Source: Iris pallida (taxonomy: Eukaryota; Streptophyta; Magnoliopsida; Asparagales; Iridaceae). Taken from it: a stretch of DNA of 64,000 nt. Below are positions 47,205-58,858 of this stretch, piece after piece (the first letter of the stretch is position 1; each line of letters opens with the position of its first letter). The notes beneath the pieces were generated by a model, which worked only from the letters and a program-made list of their open reading frames with translations, was not told the DNA's origin and did no database searches. The stretch covers positions 15,290,490 through 15,354,489 of the forward strand of contig JANAVB010023996.1 of the NCBI GenBank assembly GCA_029216955.1. The letters are read 5' to 3'. The translations under genes were made by a program, and so were the position numbers.

Positions 47205-48290
47205 TTATCCCCCGAGAGTATGCTCACTAATGGGGCATAGATATTTAGTTTATTTAGAGAGATGATGGAGTCTCAGAGGATACAGGCTGAGTCCCAAACG
47301 ATTCAAACCAAATCTCAGTGGGAGCAGAATGCCACAATGTGGGAGAGTATAGAGAAAGCACATCAATTATCCCTAGCTACTAGAGAGAGAGAGTTGCTCC
47401 TCTGAAGCAACCTAAGCAGTAGTAACAGTCCACTAACCTAAAAGTAGAAGATATTCTGGACTTTAAGAAGATGGCTCCTCGAGTTTACAAGGGCACTGAG
47501 GGAATTTTATATGCTGATGAGTGGCTCAAAAAAATTGAGCATACCATAAGGGTTGCTAGGATTTCCAAGGATATGTAGATTAAGGTTATTGGCCTACAAC
47601 TTTAGGATATTGTCCATACTTGGTTCCGGAATGAGCCTCGACTAGCGATTCCATATCTGACTTGAAACTAGTTCAAGGATCTCTTCAAAAGAAGTTCTAT
47701 CTAGAGGTAGCAGAAAGAGTTCTAGAGATACAATTCTAGAATTTGGTGCAGGACAGGTTATCTATTGATGAGTACGCTACAAAGTTCGACAGGCTGAGCC
47801 GATTTACGAACTACATGATCAAGGAGCCGAAGGACAAAGCACATAGATTCTGTTGAGGTTTAGCTAGGAAGATTAGGGTTCACAACGCCTCAAGCCCTAC
47901 GACTTTTGTTAGGATCTTACCAGAGGCACAGAGGATTGAGGTTGATTTGGATCTTCAGTCCAAGAGAGACTGAGACACTTTTGGGGGTAATAATAACCCT
48001 GGACTGACGAAGTGTCCTCAGTTTCAACAGAAGACATTTTAGCCACAACAGATGGGTAGAGCTCTTATTAGGCAGCAGCCACAGAGGCAGAAGCATCTAG
48101 CACAGATCTGTAATTACTACACTAAGTCGGGACACACTTGGGAGCATTGTAGGAAGAGATTGGGGTTATGTCTGTACTGTGGATCCGAAATTCACCAGAT
48201 AGAGGATTGTCCAATGCCTCGCCCCACTCCAGGGACTACTCCTACTTATGTCCAGCCAACTAGGCCACCTATAGCACAGCAGTAGAGACA
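47205..48290 (+). pseudogene. Element G gag, main part with two zinc knuckles
   Basis: The segment is recognisable although several stops break it. It has a retrotransposon-gag core: APRVYKGTEG, ADEWLKKIEH, an AxxWF-like TWFRNEP, SIDEYATKFDRLS and a GLARKIR block near 47860. A basic Gln-rich linker follows. The first knuckle has a broken cysteine (CNYYTKSGHTWEHC). The second is a complete CX2CX4HX4C (48169-48210, CLYCGSEIHQIEDC). The order is that of chromovirus gag. In-frame TAG codons near 47577, 47605 and 48300 disable it. Confidence 0.8.
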
Positions 48291-48366
48291 ACATCTTCCA
48301 GCTCAATAGCAACGCTTTTTCCAGTATCAGCAGAGGGAAGCACCTCAGAAGGGAAAGATATTTGCC

Positions 48367-48720
48367 ATGACTGTTGAGGAGACTGAAGCGCCTGGTGACA
48401 TGATTGCAGGTTCTATCCTTCTTGATTCATTTTCATTCATTGCATTATTTGATTCTGGACCCACTCATAGTTTTATATATGTAGCTTTTATGTTCAAACG
48501 CAATATAGTAGCAACACCATTAGATAGAGACCATAAGGTCATGACTAGCGGAGGTATTCTCCTAGTCAAGGATATTTGTATCCAGTGTCGCATAACCTTA
48601 GGAGAAAGGGAATTTCACGCTGACCAACTCGTAATTCCACTTCTGAGTTTTGACATAGTGCTCGGAATGGATTGGTTGAGTACAAATTATGCCTCCATAG
48701 ATTCCGTCGAGGATGTATAG
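48367..48720 (+). pseudogene. Element G protease
   Basis: A 117-codon open stretch with the retropepsin region. The active-site segment reads FDSGPTHSFI (48448-48477), where the family usually has D-S/T-G-A, so the residue after glycine differs. It ends with IVLGMDWLSTNYASID, the standard conserved block after the protease core. A TAG at 48718-48720 stops the frame before the reverse transcriptase. This aspartic protease would process gag-pol. Confidence 0.8.
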
Positions 48721-48879
48721 TATTCAGTCCTCCAGGGAATCTTGTGTTTAAATTTGTCATAGGGGCAATAGAACAGAACCATGAGGTTATATGTGGAGCT
48801 ATGTTAGAAGACAAGGAGTTACCCCCATCCTATTATTGCAAAATTCTTTAATATATTTCCAGAAGAATTACTAGGAGTT

Positions 48880-49426
48880 TTGTCCGATAGAGAGGTTGAA
48901 TTCTTTATAGACTTAGTCCCGGGAGCTGAATTAGTAGAGAAGAATGTTCATAGAGTTAACAATAATGAGCTAGTGGAACTGAAGAAGCAAGTTGATGAAT
49001 TTCTAGAGAAGGGGTTTATTAGATTGAGTTCATCACCCTGGGGTGCTCCGGTATTATTTATGCCGAAGAAGGATGGATCAGTGCGTATGTGCACTGATTA
49101 CAGGGTTTTAAACAACATCACTATCAAGAACAAATACCCGCTGCCGAGGATCGATAATTTATTTGATCAATTGAGCGACGCCAGGGTAATTTCAAAGATA
49201 GATTTGAGGTCTGGCTATCATCCGGTGAAGGTGAAGAAGGAAGATATTCCGAAGACTGCTTTTCGGACGAGATATGGCCAGTACGAGTTCTTGGTGATGT
49301 CGTTTTGGTTAACTTTTCCCCGACAGTTTATATGAACATGATGAATAAGGTATTCCACCAATACATGGACAAATTTGTAGTGGTGTTCATTGACGATATC
49401 CTTATATATTCAAAGACCCCAGAAGA
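48880..49426 (+). pseudogene. Element G reverse transcriptase, truncated and frameshifted
   Basis: Ty3/gypsy reverse transcriptase: [104 protein letters not shown]. Near 49305-49320 the frame shifts by one base. The second part carries the catalytic FIDD (49386-49397) in [14 protein letters not shown]. At 49427 LTR D cuts in, so thumb, RNase H and integrase are missing. The block wording matches the Tekay/Del chromovirus group, though without a chromodomain this stays tentative. Confidence 0.9.
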
Positions 49427-51345
49427 TGTAAGCCCCCTAGATTTTTGGAGTTATTTTGAAATTTTAAATAAATTATTTTCAATAGATATTTTACTTAACG
49501 TTACTTTTGATCATTAAATGTACTTTTCCGTAGCTTTGATTTTTGGAGCACAAGGAAAGATAATCTCTAGTAACGTCCTTTATGTGTTTTGATATAGACA
49601 AGTTTATCTTCACTTTGATAATCATGTCACACTTAACTCATTCTCTTGTATTCTATATTCGTCGTACAACTTTTGGGTCAATTTACGCCAATTTGCTATC
49701 TACCATAAAATTTGACCTACTTTCCAATTTAATTTTGGGACTCAACTTCGATCCAACCAAATCGGCCCAATATATAGTTTTGAACTGTTTTGATCCTGCT
49801 ACGCACATGTCAATATTGTACCACTCAATTGAGTTTCCATGTGCTGTTTATTTTTAAGTGGCACACAAGTCGAAACTATAGACATATTACACTCAAATCG
49901 ATCACAAAAATTCCACCAACCTAAAACTAGTCCAACTAGGGATCCATGGAGACTATTCTAGGGTACACTAACCTATTAGGCATATTTGAGATTTATTTAT
50001 ATGAATTAATGTACAATATATTAATTAATTGAAATCTAATTTAACTAACTCCATAACAACTTTTCTATTTTGGACTCGATTTAAATTATTTTGGACATAA
50101 CTTGGTGCATCTTTTGAATGGAGTATCAAATCTCCTCCAAACCTTACCAAACCTCCTCTAAATCAATCATAACATTTTAAAGTTTTATATTAAATTCTAA
50201 TTTATGGTCGTGACCAACCTACTTCTCACGTAAAGTGCGAGATGTTTCCCCTTCCAAACTGTGCACACCCTCCCTCTTGGCCGAACATAATTTATCCCTT
50301 CCCCGTCCTTTTTTCTCCTTTTACTTTCTCTACAACCCTTTTAAAATCATCCCTTTCACCATAGTAAGTGCATGAGGCACCACAAGCCCCTAGGAAGTCG
50401 GCATAGCCATCTAAGGTCGACAGAACCCGAAAGGATTGCCCCAGAAATTCGGATTGGTACGTCTCTCTTCTTGTTGTATTTTCTTGAGTTCCAGCAATAA
50501 TCTCCAAAAACCCTGACTCTACGGGGTACTGCTATGTGTCCCATAACTCCCTACAAAATTTTAGGGCACAGTTCTTCTTTGTTTGTCCGTGGTGCGCGTT
50601 CTACGAAAATATGTCTAGATTGAACACTATTTTGTGCGAGGTGGTTTTCATCTATTTAGAACGTCTTTCGACACCAAAAAATTACTTGGTAACGATTCTA
50701 ACTCTACCCTCTACAACCCTCATAAATTAGATTTTCATATTTTGATTGTTTTGATATATATTTGTTATCAACTTCGTCAAAACATGTTTACCATAACCGA
50801 ATTTCATCGAATCCATCAAATATTGGTCTCAGGTGTTTCTAAAAATAAAATTTTGGTAACTAAATTGTTGTTCTACGATCAAAGATAATTATCACCTATT
50901 AATTAGATATTTAATTCAAATTTATTTTAGACTTTAGATTTTTGTATTTTCATGGTTAAAGAGGTTTCAAATCTACCGACAAAGTCAACAATATTGTTAC
51001 TATTTGGTCACGAGATGTTACCGCTTTAATTTTCTTAAAATATATATGAGATAAATTTTCCACCATTATATACATAATTATTTCAGAATACTTATTTTGG
51101 TATTAATTTAATAGGTAAGTTGACTATATAATTCTTCTAGGTTGATATATTTACTAGATTTATATTTTATTATATATATTATAGTTAAATAATGTTCATA
51201 AATATTTTTAGTGAATTATTCTAGAATTAATAAGTATTATATTATTTTTATCTAGTAGCATGATGATGTATGTATGAATTAGACATGATTATGTATATAT
51301 CGGATATGGTAGATCGCTAGTATGTGTTATTACCTTATATGTTGT

Positions 51346-51350
<5 letters not shown>
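49427..51350 (+). mobile_element. Element D: LTR start inserted in G reverse transcriptase
   Basis: An abrupt switch from reverse transcriptase to TGTAAGCCCCCTAGATTTTTGG, an LTR-like start with AT-rich sequence after it, like the starts of LTRs A and L2. Left flank GAAGA (49422-49426). A pyrimidine-rich, more GC-rich part lies at 50210-50340. No end or second LTR is found because (TA)n and the LINE follow. Small open frames show nothing known. Confidence 0.55.
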
Positions 51351-51424
<74 letters not shown>

Positions 51425-51442
51425 ATATATATATATATATAT

Positions 51443-51509
<67 letters not shown>

Positions 51510-51526
51510 TATATATATATATATAT
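51351..51526. repeat. (TA)n microsatellite left of the LINE
   Basis: Long TA runs with a few interruptions (TTTATAATA twice, TAAAATA). It ends at the presumed LINE start. Confidence 0.97.
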
Positions 51527-51538
51527 GATATTTTCCGG

Positions 51539-54500
51539 ATGAGCTCCTCCCCCCAAGTTCCCGTTCCCCCCCTCTTCCCCGTTTGGCGCCCACCGCCGCC
51601 CGTGGTCCCCGTCCGCCCGTCCGACCGACCGCCTGGTCCGGTGCGATCCCCCCCTTCGTTCTCCGTCGCCGCCGCGGTCGTCTCCGCCACGGCTCCCCGT
51701 ACCTCGTCGCTTCCCCCCGCAAGGAGGACGTCACCCCTCGTTCGGCCGGCGGTCCCCGGTTTGGATGCTCCCGCAGCGGGCTGCGGCGCCGACCTCCGCG
51801 GTCCTCCCTTCCCTCGATCCTGGGACCCCCCCCCTTCGCGGAGTTCCCCCTCGCACCCGGCCTACGTGCTCGTCGGTGCAGGAGAGATCCCCCTGCTCCC
51901 TTCCTCTCCTTGCCGTGTTATCCCGGCTGCTTCGTGTCCTGTCGACTTGGCGGCGTGCGGCGCAGTTGGCGGTGGGGCAGCTCAGCCCCCCCTCGTGCTT
52001 GAGGACGTCGGCCGTCGACCCTCCTCCCCTTCCCCCTGTCCGGCCGACTATCTCTCCCATCCTCCTCCTCGAGTGAGTTGGCCGCAGGCGCTCTCCGCCC
52101 TTGTTGAACGCTCCTCGGCGCTTCTCTGGCAGTCCCAACCGGCGTTGAGCGGACCGCCCCCATCCGCCCCGGGTTCGGGCAGCACCTCATCCCCTCCGTT
52201 CGAGGCCCTGGTGGCTGTTGCTCCGTCCTGGCGGTGGCCTCTTCCCCCCACTCCCGGCGCCGTGCGTCCGGCCGCCGCCCCCTCGGCGGACTCGTCCTCG
52301 GCTCCCTCGAAGGTTGCGTGTTCTGGACCGCGGCTGTCCTGTCCATCGAGTCTCCCCACGTGGGTCTGCTCCCTCGGGGAGCACGCTCCTAGGGACCCGA
52401 GCGTTGACGCTTCTTGTGGGGCTTCGAGCGGACCGCACGTCATTTCTCGTGAGCCCTTGGCTCCTCCTGTGCTTTGCGCAGGAAAGGAATCCTCCTCTGT
52501 TGTGGTCCCCCACGTGGCTGGTTCCCTTGCGCGGTCTTCGGTTGGCGCAGGGGATTTGGCGTCTTTTGGGCACAGCGTGGGGCCACCCCCTCCGGTTCCT
52601 CTTGCGCAATCCGGCCTGCGCGGTTTGGCCCCCTCTTTTGCGCTGAGTCCTCTGCGCAATCTGGCTCTGTCGAGTCAGCGCAATCTGGCACCCCCCCTAG
52701 TGCAGGTTCCACTGTGCTTCGAGGCTCCCCGGTTGGAGCCCCCGCCTCACTTGGGTACTGTTCTTTCCCCTCCTTGCCTTCCGGCCCCCGTCGCCATTCC
52801 CTGCTCGCTCCCCTCGGCCTCGCTCTCCGTCTGTGGTGGATCATCCCCCTCCCCTGTCACCGGCCCAGGCGGAGCGGTCCCGCTCTCGGTCACTTCCGCG
52901 TGGCCCAACTCCGCCCACTCTCGGTTGGGTCATGCCGCCCCGTCCCCGACTCCGGTTCCTTCTGGCCGTGGAGCTCCCTCCTCCTCCCCCCTTCCGGTCT
53001 CCGGCTTTGGCACGTCGCGCGTTGCCCTCTCGGACAGCTTTTCTTTGGGCCAGACACCATTTCCGCTGCCGGCCGCCGGCGTGGTTCTCCCCACCCCTCA
53101 GGCTTTTGCCTGCTTGGGTTCTCACTTGGCGCCAGCCTCATCCCCCTCAGTTGTGGCTGGGGTGGGCTCCGACGGCTCTCTCCCGAGCTCCACGGCAGCC
53201 CCCCTCTCCATGCAGGCCCCTCCGGATGCCTCCCCCTCCTCGGGACGCGGATCACCAACTGGCTCGGTCCCTGCGACATCCTGTCCCCCCCCCAACGCCC
53301 GTTCCTTCGCGGACGCATTGAGGCCTGATCGGATTCGGGCTGACCCGCTTCCGGCCGTTGAAGTGGTCCTGCCTGACGTCATTCTGGCGCCTCCGTCGGA
53401 CGGATACCCGATCAGGGTCCCTTTCTCCTGTGAGGAGATCCGCTCCCTCGCCTCCCCCTTCGTCAGGACTTTGGTCTTCAAATTCGGAGCCGGTTGCCCT
53501 AAAATTTCTATCGTGAGGGAAGCCATCTCTAGATGGGGTATATCGGCGTCTTACCGGATAGCTCCTCTCGACCCCAAACATCTGCTCCTTCATCTTTCCT
53601 CCGACCAGGACTTCAACAAAGTGTGGATGAAAGGCTCGACCAAATTCGACAATCAGTTTGCCAAAATTGTCAAATGGTCGCCGAACTTTAACCCCAAGAT
53701 CGATTCCACCATCGTCACCTCCTGGGTTACTCTACCCAATCTCCCCCTTGTTTGCTTCCCGGCTGCTGCCCTCAAAAGGATCGCAAGCGCTTTCGGCGCT
53801 CTTGTTGCCATCGCCGATGAAACAAGGAACCTCTCTAAATGTAACTACGCAAAGATTTGCGTAGAGCTGGACCTCACAATCGAGCCACCCAAAGTGATAG
53901 AGATAGAACTCGGAGATCAATCTTTCAGTCAAACGTTGGTTTACGACAACAGCATTATTTTCTGTCAACATTGCCAGATGTGCGGCCACTCCCTTCAGCA
54001 CTGTTTCCGCGCTCACCCTCACCTCAAGAAACCGATCCTCAGGAAAGCTCGTGATATCGGCGCAGCTACCCCCTCCCGCCCCGCAACGCGGATCCCCACC
54101 AACCCACCACCCCCCGCTGCGAGCTCCCTCAACCTCCCCGATGCCGGAGCAGCACCCCCCCCTCTTCTTGCCATCACTCTCCACAATTCCAGCGGAGAGT
54201 TTGAGCCCGAGTCAACTGAGGGTGCTCCCTTAAAGCCGGTCCCCGATTGCCCCTCTCAACCATCATCCCCCACTCTCGCCATTACTCTCCATAATTCCTT
54301 CGCAGCCCTTGACCTCGATCCGGAGGACTCACCTTCCTCCGGTGGTCTCCCCAACCCCCCTCCCCCTCCACCTTCCGACCTCGACATAGTTCCCCTCCCC
54401 AACCTCCCCACCACCCATCCCTCCCTCGCTGCCCCACCACAACACTCCTCCTCCATTCTTATGCTTCATGGTTCTTCGGCTAGTCGCAGATCTCCATCCA

Positions 54501-54865
54501 GCGAGGAGGGTGTCGGGGCTCAGCCCTCCGCAGCTCCACCCTCCGCCAGCCTATCGGCCAACGTTCCTTCTCGCCCGGCATCCCCGCTCACCGGCAGATT
54601 TTGGCAGGCTCAGAAAGCGGGCTTCCTTGATAGAGACAATCCTCTTTGCGCTCTGTCGGAATGCGAAGACCCTGACATCTCTCTCGCGGCAACGGCTGCT
54701 GTTTCCTCGAGCTCAGCCAGGACCCTTGCTTCGGTCAACTCCAGCCCCGAAAACTGCTCTCCCAAGAAAAAGAAGAAATCAAAGAAACAAAGGCAGCGTA
54801 CGGCGATGACAACGAGATCCGCCGCAAAGCTGCAAAATCCCCCTTCTACCTTCATCAATGCCTAA
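51539..54865 (+). CDS. LINE ORF1 protein: RNA-binding, DUF4283-like region and CCHC knuckle
   Basis: 1108 codons, uninterrupted. Residues 1-600 are Pro/Ser/Ala-rich low complexity from very GC-rich DNA. Residues about 620-800 form a DUF4283-type region ([17 protein letters not shown] through KICVELDL), typical of plant LINE ORF1. The CCHC knuckle [14 protein letters not shown] is at residues 809-822 (53963-54004). A proline-rich tail ends in a lysine-rich [12 protein letters not shown] cluster. The protein would coat LINE RNA. The length is well above the usual 400-700, so the real start may lie downstream, for example the Met at 53212. The stop overlaps the ORF2 start by eight bases. Confidence 0.88.
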   Translation: MSSSPQVPVPPLFPVWRPPPPVVPVRPSDRPPGPVRSPPSFSVAAAVVSATAPRTSSLPPARRTSPLVRPAVPGLDAPAAGCGADLRGPPFPRSWDPPPSRSSPSHPAYVLVGAGEIPLLPSSPCRVIPAASCPVDLAACGAVGGGAAQPPLVLEDVGRRPSSPSPCPADYLSHPPPRVSWPQALSALVERSSALLWQSQPALSGPPPSAPGSGSTSSPPFEALVAVAPSWRWPLPPTPGAVRPAAAPSADSSSAPSKVACSGPRLSCPSSLPTWVCSLGEHAPRDPSVDASCGASSGPHVISREPLAPPVLCAGKESSSVVVPHVAGSLARSSVGAGDLASFGHSVGPPPPVPLAQSGLRGLAPSFALSPLRNLALSSQRNLAPPLVQVPLCFEAPRLEPPPHLGTVLSPPCLPAPVAIPCSLPSASLSVCGGSSPSPVTGPGGAVPLSVTSAWPNSAHSRLGHAAPSPTPVPSGRGAPSSSPLPVSGFGTSRVALSDSFSLGQTPFPLPAAGVVLPTPQAFACLGSHLAPASSPSVVAGVGSDGSLPSSTAAPLSMQAPPDASPSSGRGSPTGSVPATSCPPPNARSFADALRPDRIRADPLPAVEVVLPDVILAPPSDGYPIRVPFSCEEIRSLASPFVRTLVFKFGAGCPKISIVREAISRWGISASYRIAPLDPKHLLLHLSSDQDFNKVWMKGSTKFDNQFAKIVKWSPNFNPKIDSTIVTSWVTLPNLPLVCFPAAALKRIASAFGALVAIADETRNLSKCNYAKICVELDLTIEPPKVIEIELGDQSFSQTLVYDNSIIFCQHCQMCGHSLQHCFRAHPHLKKPILRKARDIGAATPSRPATRIPTNPPPPAASSLNLPDAGAAPPPLLAITLHNSSGEFEPESTEGAPLKPVPDCPSQPSSPTLAITLHNSFAALDLDPEDSPSSGGLPNPPPPPPSDLDIVPLPNLPTTHPSLAAPPQHSSSILMLHGSSASRRSPSSEEGVGAQPSAAPPSASLSANVPSRPASPLTGRFWQAQKAGFLDRDNPLCALSECEDPDISLAATAAVSSSSARTLASVNSSPENCSPKKKKKSKKQRQRTAMTTRSAAKLQNPPSTFINA

Positions 54866-56006
54866 CATTCTTTCGTGGAATGTTCGAGGCATTGGGAATA
54901 AACAGACGATGAATCGGGTCATCAGTCTCACTAAGTCTCATCGGATTGATTTACTAGTCATTATAGAACCCAAAATTCCTCACAAAAGATTGAAAGCAAT
55001 TCAACTCAAGCTGGGATTCCCGTTCGCGATTACCAGTTGTCACGACATTTGGATCTTCTTCGCGGCTGACTTCCGCTTTGGCATTATCAATGACTCCCCC
55101 CAAGCCCTCTCCTGTTGGGTTGAACACCCCGCCTTCAAGTCCCGCTTTATCCTTTCGGCCGTCCACGGTAGCTGCAACATCCATGAGCGCAAGGCCCTTT
55201 GGGAGCTCCTGTCGGGCCCCTCCATTCCTCACGAGGATATGCCTTGGCTTTGCATCGGAGATTTTAACGTGGTCTCTTGCCGTGAGGAAAAATTCGGGGG
55301 GCGTGACCCCCCTCATTCGGCCATGGAAGACTTCAACAACTTCGTTCTAACCTCACACCTTTCAGACATCCCCTTCATCGGCAACCAGTTCACGTGGTGC
55401 AACATGCAAGACGGCTCGCATAGGCAGTACTCGCGCCTTGATCGGGCCATGGTGAATGACCGTTGGTCGGATTTGGGTTTGAGCAATAACCTGTCGCACC
55501 TGAACTCCACCGAATCTGATCACTCCCCCCTCCTGCTCGAGATCAACTTCACTCATAATAGTATCAAAAAATCTTTCCGCTTCCTTGACTTCTGGCGACA
55601 CCACCCTCAGTTCATGCCCATCGTGGAGGAGGCTTGGGCTTCCGTCACCCACCAGGACCCCCTGATCAGATTTGCTTTCAAACTTAAAGCTACTAGATTA
55701 GCCCTTACGTCTTGGAGCAAATCGGCGTTCGGCGACATTTTTCAGGCCATCAAGGAGGCGGAGGACGATGTCACCCGTACGGAGATCGATTTTGCCCGCT
55801 TCAATTCTCAGGAGAATCGTACCTCTGTCAACCTCGCCAAGGCCATCCTCAAATCCAGAATCAGGGTGGAATCTGAATTTTGGAGACAAAAGGCCAGATT
55901 ATCCTGGGACTTGGAGGGGGACAAGAACTCTGGCTTCTTCCACAAATGCGTCAAAGGACGCAGAAGCTCTCTTAAGATTCATTGCATCCGCGATGATAAT
56001 GGCTAA
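54858..56006 (+). pseudogene. LINE ORF2, endonuclease half (ends at an in-frame TAA)
   Basis: The ATG at 54858 lies inside the end of ORF1 (shared ATGCCTAA). Residues 1-230 are an apurinic-type endonuclease/exonuclease/phosphatase domain: ILSWNVRGIGN (Asn), VIIEPK (catalytic Glu), CIGDFNVV (GDFN), GNQFTWCN, SRLDRAMVN and TESDHSPLLLE (SDH). A helical linker ends in KNSGFFHKCVKGRR. The TAA at 56004-56006 is in the same frame as the following half (offset 1176 bases, a multiple of three). The endonuclease would nick target DNA for target-primed reverse transcription. Confidence 0.93.
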
Positions 56007-56033
56007 ATCCTTGACGATCAGGAGAATATTCAG

Positions 56034-58409
56034 ATGGCCGCCATGAACTATCTCTCCAACATGTTCGCTAAAGAGGACGTGATCAAAGATGACGGTTTCT
56101 TGGCCGAGATCCCTTCCATTATTTGTGACAGGGATAATGAAAGCCTTCGCACTCCCCCCTCTGACGCCGAGATTAAGACAGCTGTGTGGTCCATTAATGC
56201 CGACAGCGCCCCGGGTCCGGATGGATTCAACGGGGTGTTCTTCCGCTCTTGCTGGGACATCATTCGGTCCGACCTTGGGGATGCCACAACTGCTTTCTTT
56301 CAAGGGGCCACGTATCCGAAATCGATATCCTCCGCTCACATCATCCTCATCCCCAAGAAAGACAATCCGGATTCCTTCAGGGACTTCAGACCGATCAGCC
56401 TCTGTACTTTCACCAGCAAAATCATCTCTAAAATCATCGCCTCCAGAATGTCGGACATCCTTCCCAGAATAATATCCGAAGAGCAAAGCGGGTTCGTCAA
56501 AGGCCGTAACATCACCGATAACATTCTCCTGGCTCAAGAGATGATCACGTGTATGAAATTCCCGTCCAGGGGGGGGTACGTTGCCATCAAATTGGACATG
56601 GAAAAAGCTTACGACCGTCTTGATTGGCAGTTCATGATCTGGGTGTTTCGTGCTTTTGGTTTTTCGGAACCTGTCATCGACATCATCTTTAGATCCATCA
56701 ACAACTCCTGGTTTTCCACGGTCATCAATGGCCAACCTCAGGGTTTCTTCAGAGCCACTCAAGGAGTTAGACAGGGAGACCCCCTATCCTCCACCATTTT
56801 CATCATCACAGCTGAAGCGCTGAGCAAAAACCTCAAAATCATGCCGAGATCTCCCGGGTTCCAACATTATCACACCACGGCCGGCTGCCCACTCATAACT
56901 CATTTGGCTTATGCGGACGACATCCTCATTTTCTCCGCTGGCACTATTGGCGCCATTGAGGTGGTTATTAGCACTCTTGCTAAATACACTCGTTGCTCTG
57001 GGCAGAAAATCAACAACAGCAAGAGCGTGATCTACACTCATCACAAAGCCGATAGAACTCACTCGGCTGCGCTATCCGCCATGACCTCTTTCTCCACAGC
57101 TTACCCCCCTTTTCTGTATTTAGGTTGCCCGTTGGTGTACGGCAGAGCGAATTCTGGAATTTTCGAACATATGGTAGGTAAAATTTGCCAAAAAATTGCG
57201 GGTTGGCACAATGCCACCCTTTCCCCCGGGGGAAAATTGACTCTCATTAAGCACGTCCTATCCTCCATCCCCATATACACCCTTGCGGTGTGTGCGCCCC
57301 CCAACAAAGTGCTACTTTCTATCGAATCCATCCTCGCCAACTTTTTTTGGGGTCATCTCGAGGGCAAGAACAAGTATCACTGGGCCAGTTGGGCTACCAT
57401 GGCCAAACCTACTGAGGAGGGTGGTCTAGGATTCTGCAGGCTTGCACATATGGTCAACGCCCTCTCGGCTAAATTGTGGTGGAAAATTCGCACTGAATAC
57501 TCCATCTGGACCAGGTTCATGCGCGCGAGATACTCCAGATTCTGTCATTTAACTGAGGCGCCGGCCAATAACAGATCATCCGCGTCGTGGCGTCGCATCA
57601 TCCGTGGACGTCTCCTGGCGGAACCACACTGTCGACTGACCCTGGGCAATGGACATTCGTGGGCCTGCAAGGAACGATGGCTGGGGGACTATATCCTCAG
57701 GCCAAACGATATTACTCCGCCGATGTGCGAGATCCGTGATTTATGGGATGATGATGCGTCTGGGTGGAATTGGGATAGGGTGCATGACAGGTTTGGACCG
57801 GCTGTCGCGGCGAGCTTGGGCGCTTCTAATCTGTCGATCATTGACACTCAGGACGCGCTCAGATGGTCACCCAACCAGGAAGGTATCTTCACCCTTGCTT
57901 CGGCTAGAGCCATCCTCAGAGAAATACATACCACGAATTCACCTTCCGCCAAGTTTTGGCACACGTGTATTCCGACGAAATGGTCCATTCTTCTCTGGCG
58001 CGCCGTGCGCGGAAAACTCCCCACGGATGATGCCGTTAAATCCTTCGGATATAGCCTGGCATCCAGATGCCACTGCTGTGTTGAACACCATTCCGAATCC
58101 GTCGAGCACGTTCTGATTTCTGGGGAGTCTGCTTCTCACATTTGGACGAACCTTCACTCCAGATGCAAAATGAGACCCACAACCGGGGGCATCAACGATC
58201 TAATGGCCAGCTGGAACATGTCCCATGGACATCAGATCGTTGCTGCCGCCGCTTTTTGGGTTTTATGGAAAAACAGAAACAAGTATAGATTCGAGGGCCG
58301 TCAATTCCAGCCTCCGCAATTGTACAGTGAGGTGGTTCGACAAATCGTCAAAAGAAAGAGGTGGTGCTCTCACACCTCGAACCAGTTTTGGGCCGCACTT
58401 GACTGCTGA
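56034..58409 (+). pseudogene. LINE ORF2, reverse transcriptase and zf-RVT half
   Basis: Same frame as the endonuclease half and open for 791 codons. Reverse transcriptase blocks: APGPDGFNGVFF, ILIPKKDNPDSFRDFRPISL, EEQSGFVKGRNITDNILLAQE, AIKLDMEKAYDRLDW, GVRQGDPLSS, and the catalytic YADD at 56910-56921 with ILIF. The thumb region with YLGCPL and a FFWG motif follows. Near the C-terminus is a zf-RVT region (FWHTCIPTKWSILLWRAVRGKLPT, then CHCC and HxxxS-VEHVL). It stops soon after FWVLWKNRNKYRFEG, so there is no RNase H domain. Only one stop separates it from a full ORF2, so the insertion looks young. Confidence 0.93.
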
Positions 58410-58608
58410 TCGTGGCAGGGTCGTGGTTCCCTTGGGAACTCGATTTGTGTTCCTAACATTCTGATGCCCGGTCCAGTCACCGTTTTGTGGGCAACACCTT
58501 GTGCTTTTCTCTTTGTTTTGAGTCGGTCTTCGCGCATGGCGCGCTTACTTGTATAGGCTTCGGCATTTTGCGCCTATCTTTCAATAAAAGTTTTTGTTTC
58601 CCTAAAAA

Positions 58609-58617
<9 letters not shown>
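58410..58617 (+). terminator. LINE 3' UTR with polyadenylation signal and A tail
   Basis: About 190 bases after the ORF2 stop. The end contains CTTGTATAGGCTTCGGCATT, then CTATCTTTCAATAAAAG and 14 A. The minus-strand tail at 58757-58858 resembles this end. Confidence 0.8.
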
Positions 58618-58653
<36 letters not shown>

Positions 58654-58659
58654 ATATAA

Positions 58660-58756
<97 letters not shown>
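58618..58756. repeat. (TA)n microsatellite right of the LINE
   Basis: TA runs with one (ATAAAT)n-like interruption at about 58649-58672. Confidence 0.97.
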
Positions 58757-58757
<1 letters not shown>

Positions 58758-58858
58758 CCGCAATTTTATTCAAGTATAGGCGCAAAATGTCGTAGCCTTT
58801 ACAAGTGAGCACAAAACTGCCCAAAGGCAAAAACTAAAAACAGGAGGGAGCGAAGTCG
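58757..58858 (-). mobile_element. Opposite-strand LINE-like 3' tail
   Basis: Read minus, it contains CACTTGTAAAGGCTACGACATTTTGCGCCTATACTTGAATAAAATTG in short matching blocks. The plus LINE end has ACTTGTATAGGCTTCGGCATTTTGCGCC and CTTTCAATAAAAG. It has no A tail and runs straight into (TA)n. How far the copy extends to the right is unclear. Confidence 0.6.

Larger units (their letters stand above)
4213..49426 (+). mobile_element. Element G: Ty3/gypsy (chromovirus-like) retrotransposon, interrupted four times and incomplete
   Basis: Element G can be followed across the insertions. Its 5' LTR is 4213-5390 plus 29658-31413. The leader is 31414-32398. The gag start is at 32399. Gag continues at 43144-43334 and from 47205. 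Protease lies near 48367-48720 and reverse transcriptase at 48880-49426. Each inserted element is bounded by a 5-bp duplication, and G reads on across each junction. The reverse transcriptase is cut at 49427 by another LTR, so integrase, RNase H and the 3' LTR are not in the window. Stops and a frameshift make it a dead copy. The left flank is ATTGC (4208-4212). Confidence 0.75.
51527..58617 (+). mobile_element. Nearly full-length plant L1-type LINE inside (TA)n
   Basis: Two overlapping open frames (ORF1 51539-54865, ORF2 from 54858), a 3' UTR of about 190 bases with AATAAA (58583-58588), and a 14-A tail (58604-58617). (TA)n tracts flank both sides, so a target duplication cannot be told from the tract. 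The 5' end is uncertain and may be truncated. Confidence 0.92.
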
